Shown here in pieces: positions 45,094 through 55,424 of a DNA stretch of 64,000 nucleotides (positions within the stretch are counted from its first letter, which is position 1; each line of letters opens with the position of its first letter). The notes under the pieces are model-generated. The model did no database searches. It had not been told where the DNA came from and was given only the letters and a program-made list of their open reading frames with translations. The position numbers and the translations under genes were made by a program. The DNA lies in NCBI GenBank assembly GCA_036924085.1, contig JAVGWX010000002.1, positions 49,489,416 to 49,553,415 on the forward strand, read 5' to 3'. The DNA is from Ariolimax columbianus (lineage: Eukaryota > Mollusca > Gastropoda > Stylommatophora > Arionidae).

Positions 45094-45240
45094 CTGCATC
45101 TTTCCAACCCATTGAAGCAACTCCCTTCTCAAGAGTATGAGAATAAAATATCGCTAATGGTTTTGCTAATTGGTCTCGAAGTACAAACAATAATTTTGGA
45201 TGCTTACTGTTTTGATCAGGACATTTATTCACCTTCAATC
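45094..45240 (-). mobile_element. CR1-like LINE F4, upstream part beyond copy H
   Basis: On minus the frame gives LRDQLAKPLAIFYSHTLEKG and WKDAGVIPL. In intact CR1-like proteins this is directly followed by FKKG, found at 40788 on the other side of copy H. It shows that F4 was continuous before copy H inserted. Confidence 0.85.
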
Positions 45241-46050
45241 TATTCGATTAAAAAAAAAAACACTTCATCGGTAATACAGAATGATAATAATCCTTCTGTG
45301 TGCATGTCCCGTTGGAAAATATTTAATGAATGGGATCCTGGAACAGTCCTCTTTTGCATAGACTGCGCCAAAGTACTGATTGAGTTGATTAGTAGCATCC
45401 GTATTCTTACTTATTAATTCATAATGTATCGTTTGATGAGTGGCTTTGCTTCTTGTAGCTCTGTGGATGGTGAGTCTCCGTGTCGTCATCAGCATTAAAT
45501 ATTAGCAAAATAAATACCATAATTGTGTAGCAATTCAAGGGGTCGGATATATATTGTTACTTTTACATTTTATGATAGTATAGTGGCAACAAAGATGGCA
45601 CTGTAACCGGCTGCGGGTCTACATTGCTCTGCTGTTTTAGTTCATTATGGATGCTGCTAGACAACAGATTTGCCTTTACACTAGTCGACGACTTACATTT
45701 GTGTTCACGGAATCGTGTTGTTGTTTTTCTTTTTTTTCATTTTTGTGGTGATCTATTCCGTCCGATTATCCTGGTCTAGACATCGGCTATATGAATAGCG
45801 CTACACTTAAACCTGTGTCGTTTTTCACGGTCTAGTTCACACGGCTGAACTTCGCGAGATTGGCGCTCTTCGCCCTAGCTGCAAACAGTGTCAATTTTGG
45901 TCCGAAATTTAGACACGACTGTAATGGACTGAACACAGCCGGGTGAGAGATGCCAAACTCACTCACACGCTGAGTTAAGTGACTACGACAGCTTGTGATC
46001 ATGGGAAAGGCACGACACACGACACTAGATGGTATCCCTCATCCACTACT
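45241..46050. other. Non-coding stretch, nothing recognised
   Basis: No recognisable feature on either strand. Confidence 0.45.
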
Positions 46051-46054
46051 TTAC

Positions 46055-46325
46055 GGTATACCTGTTTACGGGAAAGGCTTCGGGAGTAACACCTGATAAA
46101 AAATCTGCATCCTATGCTACCTCCAGTCGTCTCGATAAATATCTTGCCACTGGACAAGGGTAGCTCAGGACTAGAAAATGAGATTGACAAAAGGCGCAGT
46201 ATCTTCCTCATTTTAATCCCAATCACCACGCGTCACTCATTTCAGCGGACACAGCAAGATACAAGACTGTCCACGTGGCTGAACAAATAGAGTGGTCTTC
46301 ATCACTTGTGATGGACGAACATCAT
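46055..46325 (+). repeat. Dispersed repeat R2, copy 3
   Basis: Close match to 9455-9715 over its whole length (GGAAAGGCTTCGG to ATCACTTGTGATGGAC). Confidence 0.82.
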
Positions 46326-46329
46326 TCAT

Positions 46330-46985
46330 TCATATGATAGTAGTAGACATTTATGTACAACTTATTTGTGACAGTTGTCTCTTGAAACTTGTGTTCCTTT
46401 TCCACTGAATTTTAAAAAAAACAGCTATTCGGTGCTGATATATATACTTGTCACAGCTGCATGACATAGAAACATAAACATTGAAACAAACAGAAGGAAG
46501 TTGAATCGAATATTTTTGAAATGAATCATAGGTTTATAAGGTGTAGACACAGGGACAAGTAGGGAGCAGTTTTACCAGGTATAGACACAGAAACAAGTAG
46601 GAAACAGCGCATTTATATCAACAACAAAAAATAAAGCATCTTGCCAGTTGGGCAGAAGGGAACAAGTGATACTATTTGGATTCCGCACGGGTCACACCTA
46701 ACAAATTTTCCATCTAAAAAACTTAAGATTGGAACTCCCATTATTCGTTTGGGGATCTAATAAAATGAGAGCTTGGTGCCTGCTACACAAGTGTCCAACA
46801 TTCACAGAATTGATCATACACATTATTCATCTTCAGTGATATTTCTGGACAGGCTCAGATGGAAGTGGTCTCAGATTGACAATTGATATCTTTATATAAT
46901 TCAAGTTCACGTTCAAAGGTCTACAAAGATGCCAAAATGTGGATACACAGAACAATGAGCATCTGATGGAAAGACAGTAAAACGT
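46330..46985. other. Non-coding stretch, nothing recognised
   Basis: A pair of imperfect GTATAGACACAG(A/G)..ACAAGTAGG words occurs near 46540-46610. Nothing else recognised. Confidence 0.45.
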
Positions 46986-46989
46986 AAAG

Positions 46990-47202
46990 GCTCATTAAAG
47001 ACGTTTTGGGATGATTGAAGACGTTTGGCTGGGATTGTAGACGTTTGGAGGTGATTGAAGATGTTTGGTGGTGATTGAAGATGTTTGGGTGAGATTGAAG
47101 ATGTTTGGGGGAGATTGAAGACGTTCAGAGGTGATTGAATGTGTTTGGGGGTGATTGAAGATGTTTTGGGGTGATTGAAGACGTTTAGGCGTGACTGAAG
47201 AC
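46990..47202. repeat. 20-bp minisatellite, left part
   Basis: About 10 units of GTGATTGAAGATGTTTGGGG with variants. It stops where the TGACC-tailed LINE begins and continues at 48232. Confidence 0.93.
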
Positions 47203-48231
47203 TTGAACACCTGTATAACAAGGCGTCTAGTGCAGTTCTTGTGAATGGGAGGCGAGGAGACTGGTTTCGCACATCAGTTGGTGTGAGACAAGGGGTGTAC
47301 ACTCTCTCCAACTCTTTTCAATATATTCCTTGAAGGAATTATGAGTGAGGCAATTGGAGGTCACGTTGGTACTGTCAAGATAGGGGGCCGAACGATTGCC
47401 AACCTTCGTTTTGCAGATGATATCGACGGGTTGGTGGGTTCAGAAGCAGAACTCCTGGAATGGGTCAGAAGGCTCGATGAAACAGCTCTTGACTATGGTA
47501 TGGAGATAAACGCTGGAAAGACAAAATTAATGACCAACAACGCTACGGGCTTCAACAACAAGATAAAAGCTAACGGTCAGGAACTCGAAGTGGTTGACCG
47601 TTTTAAATATCTTGGGTCGATTGTCAGTGATGAAGGATCAAAATGTGAAGTGTTGGCCAGAATAGCACAGACAATAGGGCCGATTGCACGGCGTAACAAA
47701 ATCTGGCAAGATAAACGGTTAGCACTAAGCACGACAATCATATTAATGCGTACACTGGTCCTGTCAATATTTCTCTATGCGTGTGAGACATGGACAGTTA
47801 CAGCTGACCTTCAACGAAGGATACAGGCCTTGGAGATGAGATTTTTCCGAAAACTTTTAAACGTCACGTACAAAGATCGAGTTACAAACGACGAAATACG
47901 AGATAGAATTACAACAGCAATAGGGCCTTTCGAAGATCTCTTGGCAACTGTCAAAAGAAGGAAACTCACTTGGTACGGTCACATATCGAGATCAAGTGGT
48001 CTTGCAAACACAATCCTCCACAGGAAGGTGCATGGCAGACGACGAAGAGGCCGGCCCAAAAAGAGATGGGAGGACAACATAAAAAAATGGACCAGTCTCC
48101 GACCAGAAGAGTCACGGGCAGCGGCATCTGACAGAGAGGGATGGCGTGGAGTTGTGCGGATGTCTTCTTGTGTGTCCCAACGACCTCACCGGTTACGGGA
48201 TGACCTGACCTGACCTGACCTGACCTGACCT
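47203..48231 (+). mobile_element. TGACC-tailed LINE, 5'-truncated
   Basis: The frame 47341-48213 (290 residues) includes the catalytic LRFADDIDGLVGSEAELLEW near 47403, GMEINAGKTKLM, RFKYLGSIVSDEG, LSIFLYACETWTVTADLQRR, KLTWYGHISRSSG, RGRPKKRWEDNI and SSCVSQRPHRLRDDLT. This is the C-terminal half of a widespread animal LINE reverse transcriptase. Upstream, GVRQG is separated from SNSF/LFNIFLEG by a one-base frameshift near 47296. The element ends in about six TGACC units (to 48231). TGAAGAC at 47196-47202 and from 48232 looks like a 7-bp target-site duplication. The 5' part including the endonuclease is missing. Confidence 0.9.
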
Positions 48232-48290
48232 GAAGACGTTTAGGCGTGATTGAAGACGTTTAGGCGTGATTGAAGACGTTTAGGGGTAAA
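48232..48290. repeat. 20-bp minisatellite, right part
   Basis: Three units of TGAAGACGTTTAGGCGTGAT continue the array at 46990-47202 after the LINE. Confidence 0.93.
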
Positions 48291-48299
48291 CAAAGAATC

Positions 48300-48565
48300 C
48301 ATGCACAAGGTCAGAGTCCGGAAGTTAAAGTATTTTAGCCAAATAAAAGGTCATACCAATTTACCGGAAACCGTACTTGATGAAATAGTAGATGACACAC
48401 GTGCACGAGGTAGACAGCTCTTTAAGTGGGAGGAAATGAACAACATATGAATTGAGAACAGCCTGTTAGATTGTACATTCAAAGAAATGGACAGATGAGG
48501 TTAAAGATGCATTGCAGGCGACCTATGATGTGGAAATGGCAACTCTTCTTCCTCGTTGGCATTCG
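48300..48565 (+). mobile_element. LINE relic, extreme C-terminal part
   Basis: The frame near 48318 reads VRKLKYFSQIKGHTNLPETV, then LDEIVDDTRARGRQLFKWEE. This matches the final segment of LINE reverse transcriptases (usual form L-K-Y-F-G-H-I). No catalytic part remains. Confidence 0.6.
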
Positions 48566-48597
48566 TCTTGAAAAGGACGCTGCAATGTTGCTGCATA

Positions 48598-49145
48598 GGT
48601 TGCAGGTAGGTAGGTAGATATGTAGGTACGCAGATAGGTGGGTAGGTTGGTATGCAGATTGGTAGGCAGGTTACTAGGCAGATTGATAGGCAGATAGGTA
48701 GTTAGGTAGATAGGTATTCAGGTTGGTACTCAGGTAGGTAGGTAGGTAGACAGGCATGTAGGTAGGTAGGTAAGTACGTAAGTTAGTTGGCTGGTAGGTA
48801 GGTAGGTAAATTTGTAGGTATGCAGGTTGGTAGGCTGGGAGGTTCGTAGTTAGGTAAGTAGGCAGACAGGCAGGTAGGTAGATGGCTAGGTAGGAAGGTA
48901 GACCGGAAGCTAGACACGCATGTAGGTAAGTATGTGGGTAGGTATGTATATAGGTACATAGGTAGACATGCAGGTAGGTAGGTAGGCAGGTATCTAGGTA
49001 GGTAGGTAAGCAGGTAGGCATTCAGGTAGGTAGGTAGACATACAGTTAGGTAAGTAGGCAAGTAGCTATGTAAGTAGGAAGGTAAGTGGGTAGACAGATA
49101 AGCAGGCATGTAGTTAAATAGGCAGGCAGGCAGGTAGGTAGACAG
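48598..49145. repeat. TAGG tetranucleotide-derived array
   Basis: Degenerate (GTAG)n/(GTAGGTAG)n with interspersed CAGGTA and ATAGGT. Minus-strand frames give Tyr-Leu-Pro-Thr repeats. This is not a telomeric repeat. Confidence 0.95.
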
Positions 49146-49190
49146 ATAGTTAACCACTAGGCCACGCCGTCCCCAAAATAGCTAGGTATG
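49146..49190 (-). repeat. SINE-like tRNA head fragment
   Basis: On minus, GGACGGCGTGGCCTAGTGGT contains an A-box-like TGGCCTAGTGGT. No B box was seen nearby. Confidence 0.4.
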
Positions 49191-49499
49191 AGCTAACCAG
49201 GTGGTGCGTGGTCGCGAGGACGAGGCCATGACGAGGAAGATTACCTCCCGTCCTGTATGTCCATGGCCTGCTTTAAGATCTTGTTGGTTAGTAAATCTTC
49301 GGCAAGTCGTGCCACAAGTCCATATAACTTCAAACGGCGACAGTTTAGAATGGTGAATGTGCTCTCGGTGCCTATCCGCCCGGTAACTCCGACGCTTTAT
49401 TCCCGGTTATACCAGTGGATCGCAAGTTTTCGCCCCTGATTCCGTATGTGGAAAGCTTCAAAGCGCTCTTCTGATCATCCTGCAGAATAGTTCAGATTT

Positions 49500-49765
49500 C
49501 GGCATCTTGGTTTTTGTTTTGGTAAAAGCTTCTGTTGGCCTTAGACCAGTTGCAATTCTTCAACTCCGGGTGATGTCCGGGTGTCTTCGTGCGTCGCTGT
49601 TTAATGCCCAGGTAAATGAAATCCTCAGGGGAGTTGACATGGTTGTCCTCGTCAATAATACCTGCTGTTCTGGGATTTTTGGTAACCGAATGTATCGGGC
49701 CGATAGGCTAGAATGTCTCAGCCTGAACGTCGCAACTGATCTGATGTCAAGCACTGACAATACTG
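49500..49765 (+). pseudogene. Possible LINE reverse transcriptase relic
   Basis: The frame 49507-49779 contains MSGCLRASLFNAQVNEILRG and, later, MYRADRLECLSL. Their order and spacing resemble G-C-x-L-S-P-L-L-F-N and the M-Y-A-D-D-L catalytic box. Key residues are altered, so it is decayed if real. Confidence 0.4.
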
Positions 49766-49774
49766 GGTATTGTC

Positions 49775-50060
49775 TGTAGCTACGAGTCGTTAACTGCTGT
49801 CAGTTCATCCACTGTGCTGTAGCTACGAGTCGTTTACTGCTGTCAGCTCATGCACTGTGCTGTAGCTACGAGTTGTTTACTGCTGTCAGCTCATCCACTA
49901 TGCTGTAGCTACAAGTCGCTGACTGATGTCAACTCATCCACTGTAAGCTCATCCACTGTACTCATCCACTGTAAGCTCATCCACTGTAAGCTCATCCACT
50001 GTGATGTAACTACGAGTCGATGACTGCTGTAAGGTCATCCACTGTGATGTCGTTTCAGCC
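49775..50060. repeat. 43-bp minisatellite, about 5 units
   Basis: GCTGTAGCTACGAGTCG recurs at 49816 and 49859. Later units are shortened to TAAGCTCATCCACTG. The unit resembles the edge of repeat R1 (TCGCTGAC..CTGCAGCTCATGC), so the array may have grown from an R1 end. Confidence 0.8.
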
Positions 50061-50244
50061 ACCCAGTTGAATTGATCTCAAGTACTAGTCCATGGGCTAA
50101 AAAAAGCATTTTGTTACACGTTTTGACAGTGGTTCCCAACCAAGGGTATGCAACCTGCTATATCAGCACCATGTAGGTGAAACCGTATAAAGATTCAAGC
50201 AAGGTCTAGAAGTAGTCAAAACAATGACAACTTCAAGCCTGAAT

Positions 50245-50876
50245 CTTCTTCTTCTTCTTCTTCTTCTTCTTCGTACGCTGTCAAACGTCAACCTGTATTT
50301 TTTCGAAAAAAGCAGCGGTCATCCTGAGGCTGTCGACACTGCCATAGAGCTTGTCTAGTGTTGCCACTGCTGATGGCTACATGTGCTTTCTCTGTTCCTC
50401 GTATGTCGGGCAGTTTTGCAGCAGATGTTCAGCGGCCATTTTCCCGGTACCACAAGTGCATTCGTCAGTGTCATATATCTTCGGTTTATTGAATAGGTGG
50501 TACCTCAGTCTGTTGTGGCCTGTGTGGAGTCTGAAGACCACGACCTGCTCTCTTCTGTTCAACTGGTAATAGGCATCCTTTTTTGTGTAGCCAGTATGTT
50601 CTGTTTCCCATTTGGCCATGTATCTGGCTCTAATAAGCCTTTTGAACTCTTCGTAGGTCACACTGGAATCTGGTTGTGGTAGTCTTGCACCTTCTTTTGC
50701 CAGTCTGTCTGCCTCCTAGTTGCCTTTGATGTTGCAGTGGGATGGAACCCACTGTACCACTACTCTTTTTGGTGCGGACTGCTTGCATAGTTGACAGAGT
50801 ACTGCTCTTAAATCATTAAGTTCAGTATTTTTCTGGCTTTTTAGTGCTGTGACTACGGCCAGGGCATCTGTAAACA
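50245..50876 (-). mobile_element. LINE F1 copy F, 5'-truncated
   Basis: On minus, 50661-50377 encodes EQVVVFRLHTGHNRLRYHLF and TDECTCGTGKMAAEHLLQNC. The RNase H end lies upstream to about 50876. The tail has about nine GAA units. CAAGCCTGAAT (50234-50244) and CAAGCCTGGAT (50877-50887) form an 11-bp target-site duplication with one mismatch. Confidence 0.93.
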
Positions 50877-51014
50877 CAAGCCTGGATCAACTACCGCTAG
50901 TTCTCCTACATCGTCAGCTGATTGTTGAAGCTTACCATTCATTTTTCAATAGTTACCTTGCAGACATTGCGATTGGGGATGAAGTCCGACAGCGGACGAG
51001 GTGAACACATTCAC

Positions 51015-51515
51015 ACATTTGGACAGCACTATTGAGACTTATGGAACACATAGGTAGATGTTAGAGCAAGATTTGGAAAGGCAAAGACATCATTCATGTT
51101 ACTAGATAATATATAGAAATCCGAGGAAATAAAGACTAATACCAAGATATGATTGTTTGATTACAATGACAAGTCAGTACTCCTGAACGATGCGGAAACT
51201 CGGAGAATGGCAAAAACAAAATAGTGGAACATCCAATAAATGTCTAGAGAAGATAATAGGTATAAGCTGGCGAGACATGATGAGTAACGAAGAAATATGG
51301 GAAGAAGCAAACAACAATTAGTGGAGCAACAGATGAAATGTAAGAAATAGGTACTGACAGGACACAGGCTGCGGAAGACACCATCAAACGTGGTCAGACA
51401 GGTCCTCACATGAAATCCACAGGGAAGAGAAGGAAGGATAGACCACAGAACACCTAGAGAAAATAAATCTGCAAATGAACTTGGGTCTGTGGATCCCAAC
51501 TGGAGGTCGTAAGAA
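51015..51515 (+). mobile_element. LINE F7, reverse transcriptase C-terminal relic
   Basis: Frames on + give IIGISWRDMMSNEEIWEEA near 51257, LRKTPSNVVRQVLT near 51372 and NPQGREGR-like sequence. This order is typical of a common LINE reverse transcriptase C-terminus. A minus-strand open frame (51499-51161) is a shadow. The element ends where the 45/54-bp array starts. Confidence 0.75.
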
Positions 51516-53395
51516 AGGGTAGCTAAGACTACACTTGCTGGAAGAGGGCTATCAATGGTTAGGGTAGCTAAGACTACACTTGCTGAAAGAGGGTTGTCAA
51601 TGGTTAGGGTAGCTAAGTAGCTAAGACTACACTTGTTGGAAGAGGGTTGTCAATGATCAGGGTAGCTAAGTAGCTAAGACTACACTTGCTAGAAGAGGGT
51701 TGTCAATGATCAGGGTAGCTAAGACTACACTTGCTGAAAGAGGGTTGTCAATGGTTAGGGTAGCTAAGTAGCTAAGACTACACTTGTTGGAAGAGGGTTG
51801 TCAATGATCAGGGTAGCTAAGTAGCTAAGACTACACTTGCTAGAAGAGGGTTGTCAATGATCAGGGTAGCTAAGACTACACTTGCTAGAAGAGGGTTGTC
51901 AATGATCAGGGTAGTTAAGACTACACTTGCTGAAAGAGGGTTGTCAATGATCAGGGTAGCTAAGTAGCTAAGACTAAACTTGTTGGAAGAGGGTTGTCAA
52001 TGATCAGGGTAGCTAAGACTACACTTGCTGAAAGAGGGTTGTCAATGATCAGGGTAGCTAAGTAGCTAAGACTACACTTGTTGGAAGAGGGTTGTCAATG
52101 ATCAGGGTAGCTAAGTAGCTAAGACTACACTTGCTAGAAGAGGGTTGTCAATGATCAGGGTAGCTAAGACTACACTTGCTGAAAGAGGGTTGTCAATGAT
52201 CAGGGTAGCTAAGTAGCTAAGACTACACTTGCTAGAAGAGGGTTGTCAATGATCAGGGTAGCTAAGACTACACTTATTGGAAGAGGGTTGTCAATGATCA
52301 GGGTAGCTAAATAGCTAAGACTACACTTGTTGGAAGAGGGTTGTCAATGATCAGGGTAGCTAATTAGCTAAGACTACACTTGTTGGAAGAGGGTTGTCAA
52401 TGATCAGGGTAGCTAAGTAGCTAAGACTACACTTGCTAGAAGAGGGTTGTCAATGATCAGAGAAGCTAAGACTACACTTGCTGAAAGAGGGTTGTCAATG
52501 ATCAGGGTAGCTAAGTAGCTAAGACTACACTTGCTAGAAGAGGGTTGTCAATGATCAGGGTAGCTAAGTAGCTAAGACTACACTTGATAGAAGAGGGTTG
52601 TCAATGATCAGGGTAGCTAAGTAGCTAAGACTACACTTGTTGGAAGAGGGTTATCAATGATCAGGGTAGCTAAGACTACACTTGCTGAAAGAGGGTTGTC
52701 AATGATCAGGGTAGCTAAGTAGCTAAGAATACACTTGTTGGAAGAGGGTTGTCAATGGTCAGGGTAGCTAAGTAGCTAAGAATACACTTGTTGGAAGAGG
52801 GTTGTCAATGATCAGGGTAGCTAAGACTACACTTGTTGGAAGAGGGTTGTCAATGATCAGGGTAGCTAAGAATACACTTGTTGGAAGAGGGTTGTCAATG
52901 ATCAGGGTAGCTAAGAATACACTTGTTGGAAGAGGGTTGTCAATGATCAGGGTAGCTAAGACTACACTTATTGGAATAGGGTTGTCAATGATCAGGGTAA
53001 CTAAGACTACACTTGCTGGAAGAGGGTTGTCAATGGTCAGGGTAGCTAAGACTACACTTGCTGAAAGAGGGTTGTCAATGATCAGGGTAACTAAGACTAC
53101 ACTTGTTGGAAAAGGGTTGTCAATGATCAGGGTAGCTAAGAATACACTTGTTGGAAGAGGGTTGTCAATGATCAGGGTAGCTAAGACTACACTTGTTGGA
53201 AGAGGGTTGTCAATGATCAGGGTAGCTAAGACTACACTTGCTGGAAGAGGGTTGTCAATGGTCAGGGTAGCTAAGACTATACTTGTTGGAAGAGTGTTGT
53301 CAATGCTCAGGGTAGCTAAGACTACACTTGCTGGAAGAGGGTTGTCAATGCTCAGGGTAACTAAGACTACACTTGCTGGAAGTGGGTTGTAAATG
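51515..53395. repeat. 45/54-bp minisatellite, about 38 units (1.9 kb)
   Basis: The basic 45-bp unit is GGTAGCTAAGACTACACTTG CTGGAAGAGGGTTGTCAATG ATCAG. A 54-bp variant duplicates nine bases (GTAGCTAAG), which introduces an in-frame TAG. The 54-bp form alternates with the 45-bp form until about 52770. After that only 45-bp units remain, and a 196-residue frame (52802-53392) of 15-residue repeats (SMIRVAK then TTL then VGRGL) opens. I see this as an array property, not a gene. Confidence 0.97.
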
Positions 53396-53798
53396 GTCTA
53401 TATCCCGAAATAAGCGGGGGACATTGTTTGACGAAGCGTTAAGACATCACACTAATAGGCTTCCTCTTTTTTTGTGGGGGGATGGTAATTTCTCTTCCTC
53501 GTTTGCTTTCCAAAATGTCGGGTAGCTATTTACAGCTGGATACTTCTTCTTCTTCTTCTGCGTACGCAGTCAGACAGTAACCATTATTTTTTCGAAAAAA
53601 GCGGCGGTCATCCTGAGGCTGTCGCCACTGCCATAGAGCTTGTCTTGCAGTTCCACTGGTGATGGCCACATCTGCTCTCTCTGATCCTCGTATGTCGGGC
53701 AGTTCTGCAGCAGATGTTCAGCGGCCATTTTACCAGTACCGCACGGTCATTCGTCGGTACACCCTATCTTCAATTTGTTGAATAGGTGGTACCTCAGT

Positions 53799-55373
53799 CT
53801 ATTGTGGCCAGTGCGAAGTCTGAAGACAACGACCTGCTCTTCGGTTCAACTGGTAATAGGCATCGTTTTTGGTGTAACCAGTGTGTTCGGTTTCCCATTT
53901 GGTCATGTATCTGGCTTTGATAAGCCGTTTTGACTCTTCGTACGTCATACTGGTATCTGTTTGTGGTAGTCTTGCACCTTCTTTTGCCAGTCTGTCTGCC
54001 TCCTCGTTGCCTTGGATGTTGCAGTGTGATGGGACCCACTGTACCACTACCCTTTTTGGTGCGGACTGCTGGCACAATTTGCAGAGTGCTGCTCTTAAGT
54101 CATTAAGCTCAGTGTTTTTCTGGCTTTTTAGCGCTGTGACTACGACGAGAGCATCTGTAAGCAGGACTATATGGCTTTCATTTTCACTGTGTATCACCAT
54201 TTCTTCCACTGCCGCCCTCAGTGCCTCTGCCTCCGCTCTGAAATTGCTTGTGTACTTACCAGTAGCGAATGACAGTGTTATTTTTCTGCCATTTGGTAGG
54301 TTCAGGAATGCTCCTGTCCCTCCGTTCTGTGTTGTGTTTGTTACAGAACCGTCGGTGTATGCATGGGTCCAGTCCATGCTTGGGTAGCTTTTCGTTATGA
54401 AGCTTAGGGTAGTATCTCTCCTTTCTTTTTCAGTCTGGCAGTTTTTGTTTGCAATACCTGGTATATTTTCTACCACCTCTGGAAATATATCCTGCCTCCA
54501 GGTAGGTTTTCGTACAGTAGTGATGGGTTTTGGTGTTGTTAGTGCGTTTATGGGATCTTCGTGCATCTTTGCTTTGGCTATTTCTGCAAAGTTTCTCCGC
54601 TTTAGTTTCCCATTTCCCAAATTGTTTAGTCTCTGGTGCATTGGATGGTCGGTCAGTCGTCGGAGCTTCTCTGACTGCAGCTGGGCTCTGCATTCTTTTC
54701 TTTCGGTCATGGATTGCAGTTTTGTAATCTTTTCAAGTTCTACAATTGGCGTTGACTTCATGCCACCTGTTATAATTCTCATGGCTTGGTTTTGAAGTTT
54801 GCTAACTTTATCGAAGTTCGCCTTCGCTGCTGTTGTCCATGCCGCAATGCCATACTCGAGAACTGGTCTCACTCTTCCAGTGTACAGTTTCTTTAGTATG
54901 CCTTCGTCTGCTTCCCAGCTTGTGCCAGCAAGTTTCCTCATGATTGCCATTCTTTCGCTGGCTTTCATTCGGTTTCTCTCAATCTGACTTTTCCCTGTCA
55001 TGCTCCGATCAAATGTGACTCCCAGATAGGTTGGGTTGTCGTTTGGCTGCAGGAATTTGCCATTTAGACTTAATTTGGTACTTTGGGGTTTTAATGAAAG
55101 CGAGAATATTGTGCATTTGGTTTTCTCCTCGTTTATTTTGACCAGCCATGAGTTCGCCCAATCTTCCAGCGATGTTAGGGCCGTCTGCATTCGATTTCTT
55201 GCTATAGTGAGATTCTTTTCAGAGGTCCACATAGCCAAATCGTCTGCAAACATTGAGCTATGGACTCTTCTTGGTATATTCTCTATAATATCGTTTATAT
55301 ATACCAGGAAGAGTGTGGGTGACAGTACTCCCCCTTGGGGTACTCCCTGCTCGAGTGTCACCTTTTTGCTCAT
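53799..55373 (-). CDS. F1 copy G reverse transcriptase C-half plus RNase H (524 aa)
   Basis: The order is EQGVPQGGVLSPTLFLVYIN, FADDLAMWTSEKN (catalytic box), NPTYLGVTFDRSMTG, VRPVLEYGIAAWTTAAKA, then RNase H with AYTDGSVTNTTQNGG, AEAEAL, LTDALVV, VVQWVPSHCNIQGNEEADRL. It then frameshifts at about 53840 into RAGRCLQT. The lost downstream part, with the cysteine cluster, is still present in the next frame to about 53640. All catalytic acidic residues are visible. Confidence 0.93.
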   Translation of the reverse strand: MSKKVTLEQGVPQGGVLSPTLFLVYINDIIENIPRRVHSSMFADDLAMWTSEKNLTIARNRMQTALTSLEDWANSWLVKINEEKTKCTIFSLSLKPQSTKLSLNGKFLQPNDNPTYLGVTFDRSMTGKSQIERNRMKASERMAIMRKLAGTSWEADEGILKKLYTGRVRPVLEYGIAAWTTAAKANFDKVSKLQNQAMRIITGGMKSTPIVELEKITKLQSMTERKECRAQLQSEKLRRLTDHPMHQRLNNLGNGKLKRRNFAEIAKAKMHEDPINALTTPKPITTVRKPTWRQDIFPEVVENIPGIANKNCQTEKERRDTTLSFITKSYPSMDWTHAYTDGSVTNTTQNGGTGAFLNLPNGRKITLSFATGKYTSNFRAEAEALRAAVEEMVIHSENESHIVLLTDALVVVTALKSQKNTELNDLRAALCKLCQQSAPKRVVVQWVPSHCNIQGNEEADRLAKEGARLPQTDTSMTYEESKRLIKARYMTKWETEHTGYTKNDAYYQLNRRAGRCLQTSHWPQ

Positions 55374-55424
55374 CTGCCCTTGTACTTGGACTCTGGCCGT
55401 TCTTTGTTTGAGGTAGTGGTTGAT

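Noticed and set aside
46913..47311. 132-residue minus-strand protein
   Set aside because: Reads through the 20-bp minisatellite and into LINE sequence.
48598..49145. Telomere-like repeat
   Set aside because: The motif is GTAG/TAGG tetranucleotide and degenerate, not TTAGGG hexamers.
48674..49157. Tyr-Leu-Pro repeat proteins on minus
   Set aside because: Generated by a TAGG-type simple repeat.
52802..53392. Gene for a 196-residue protein of 15-residue repeats
   Set aside because: Opens only because the 45-bp unit is a multiple of three and lacks a stop; neighbouring 54-bp units close the frame and no splice or start context is seen.
53881..54387. 168-residue + strand frame, and similar + frames over 54397-55416
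   Set aside because: Shadows of the minus-strand F1 copy G; the minus frame has the catalytic motifs.
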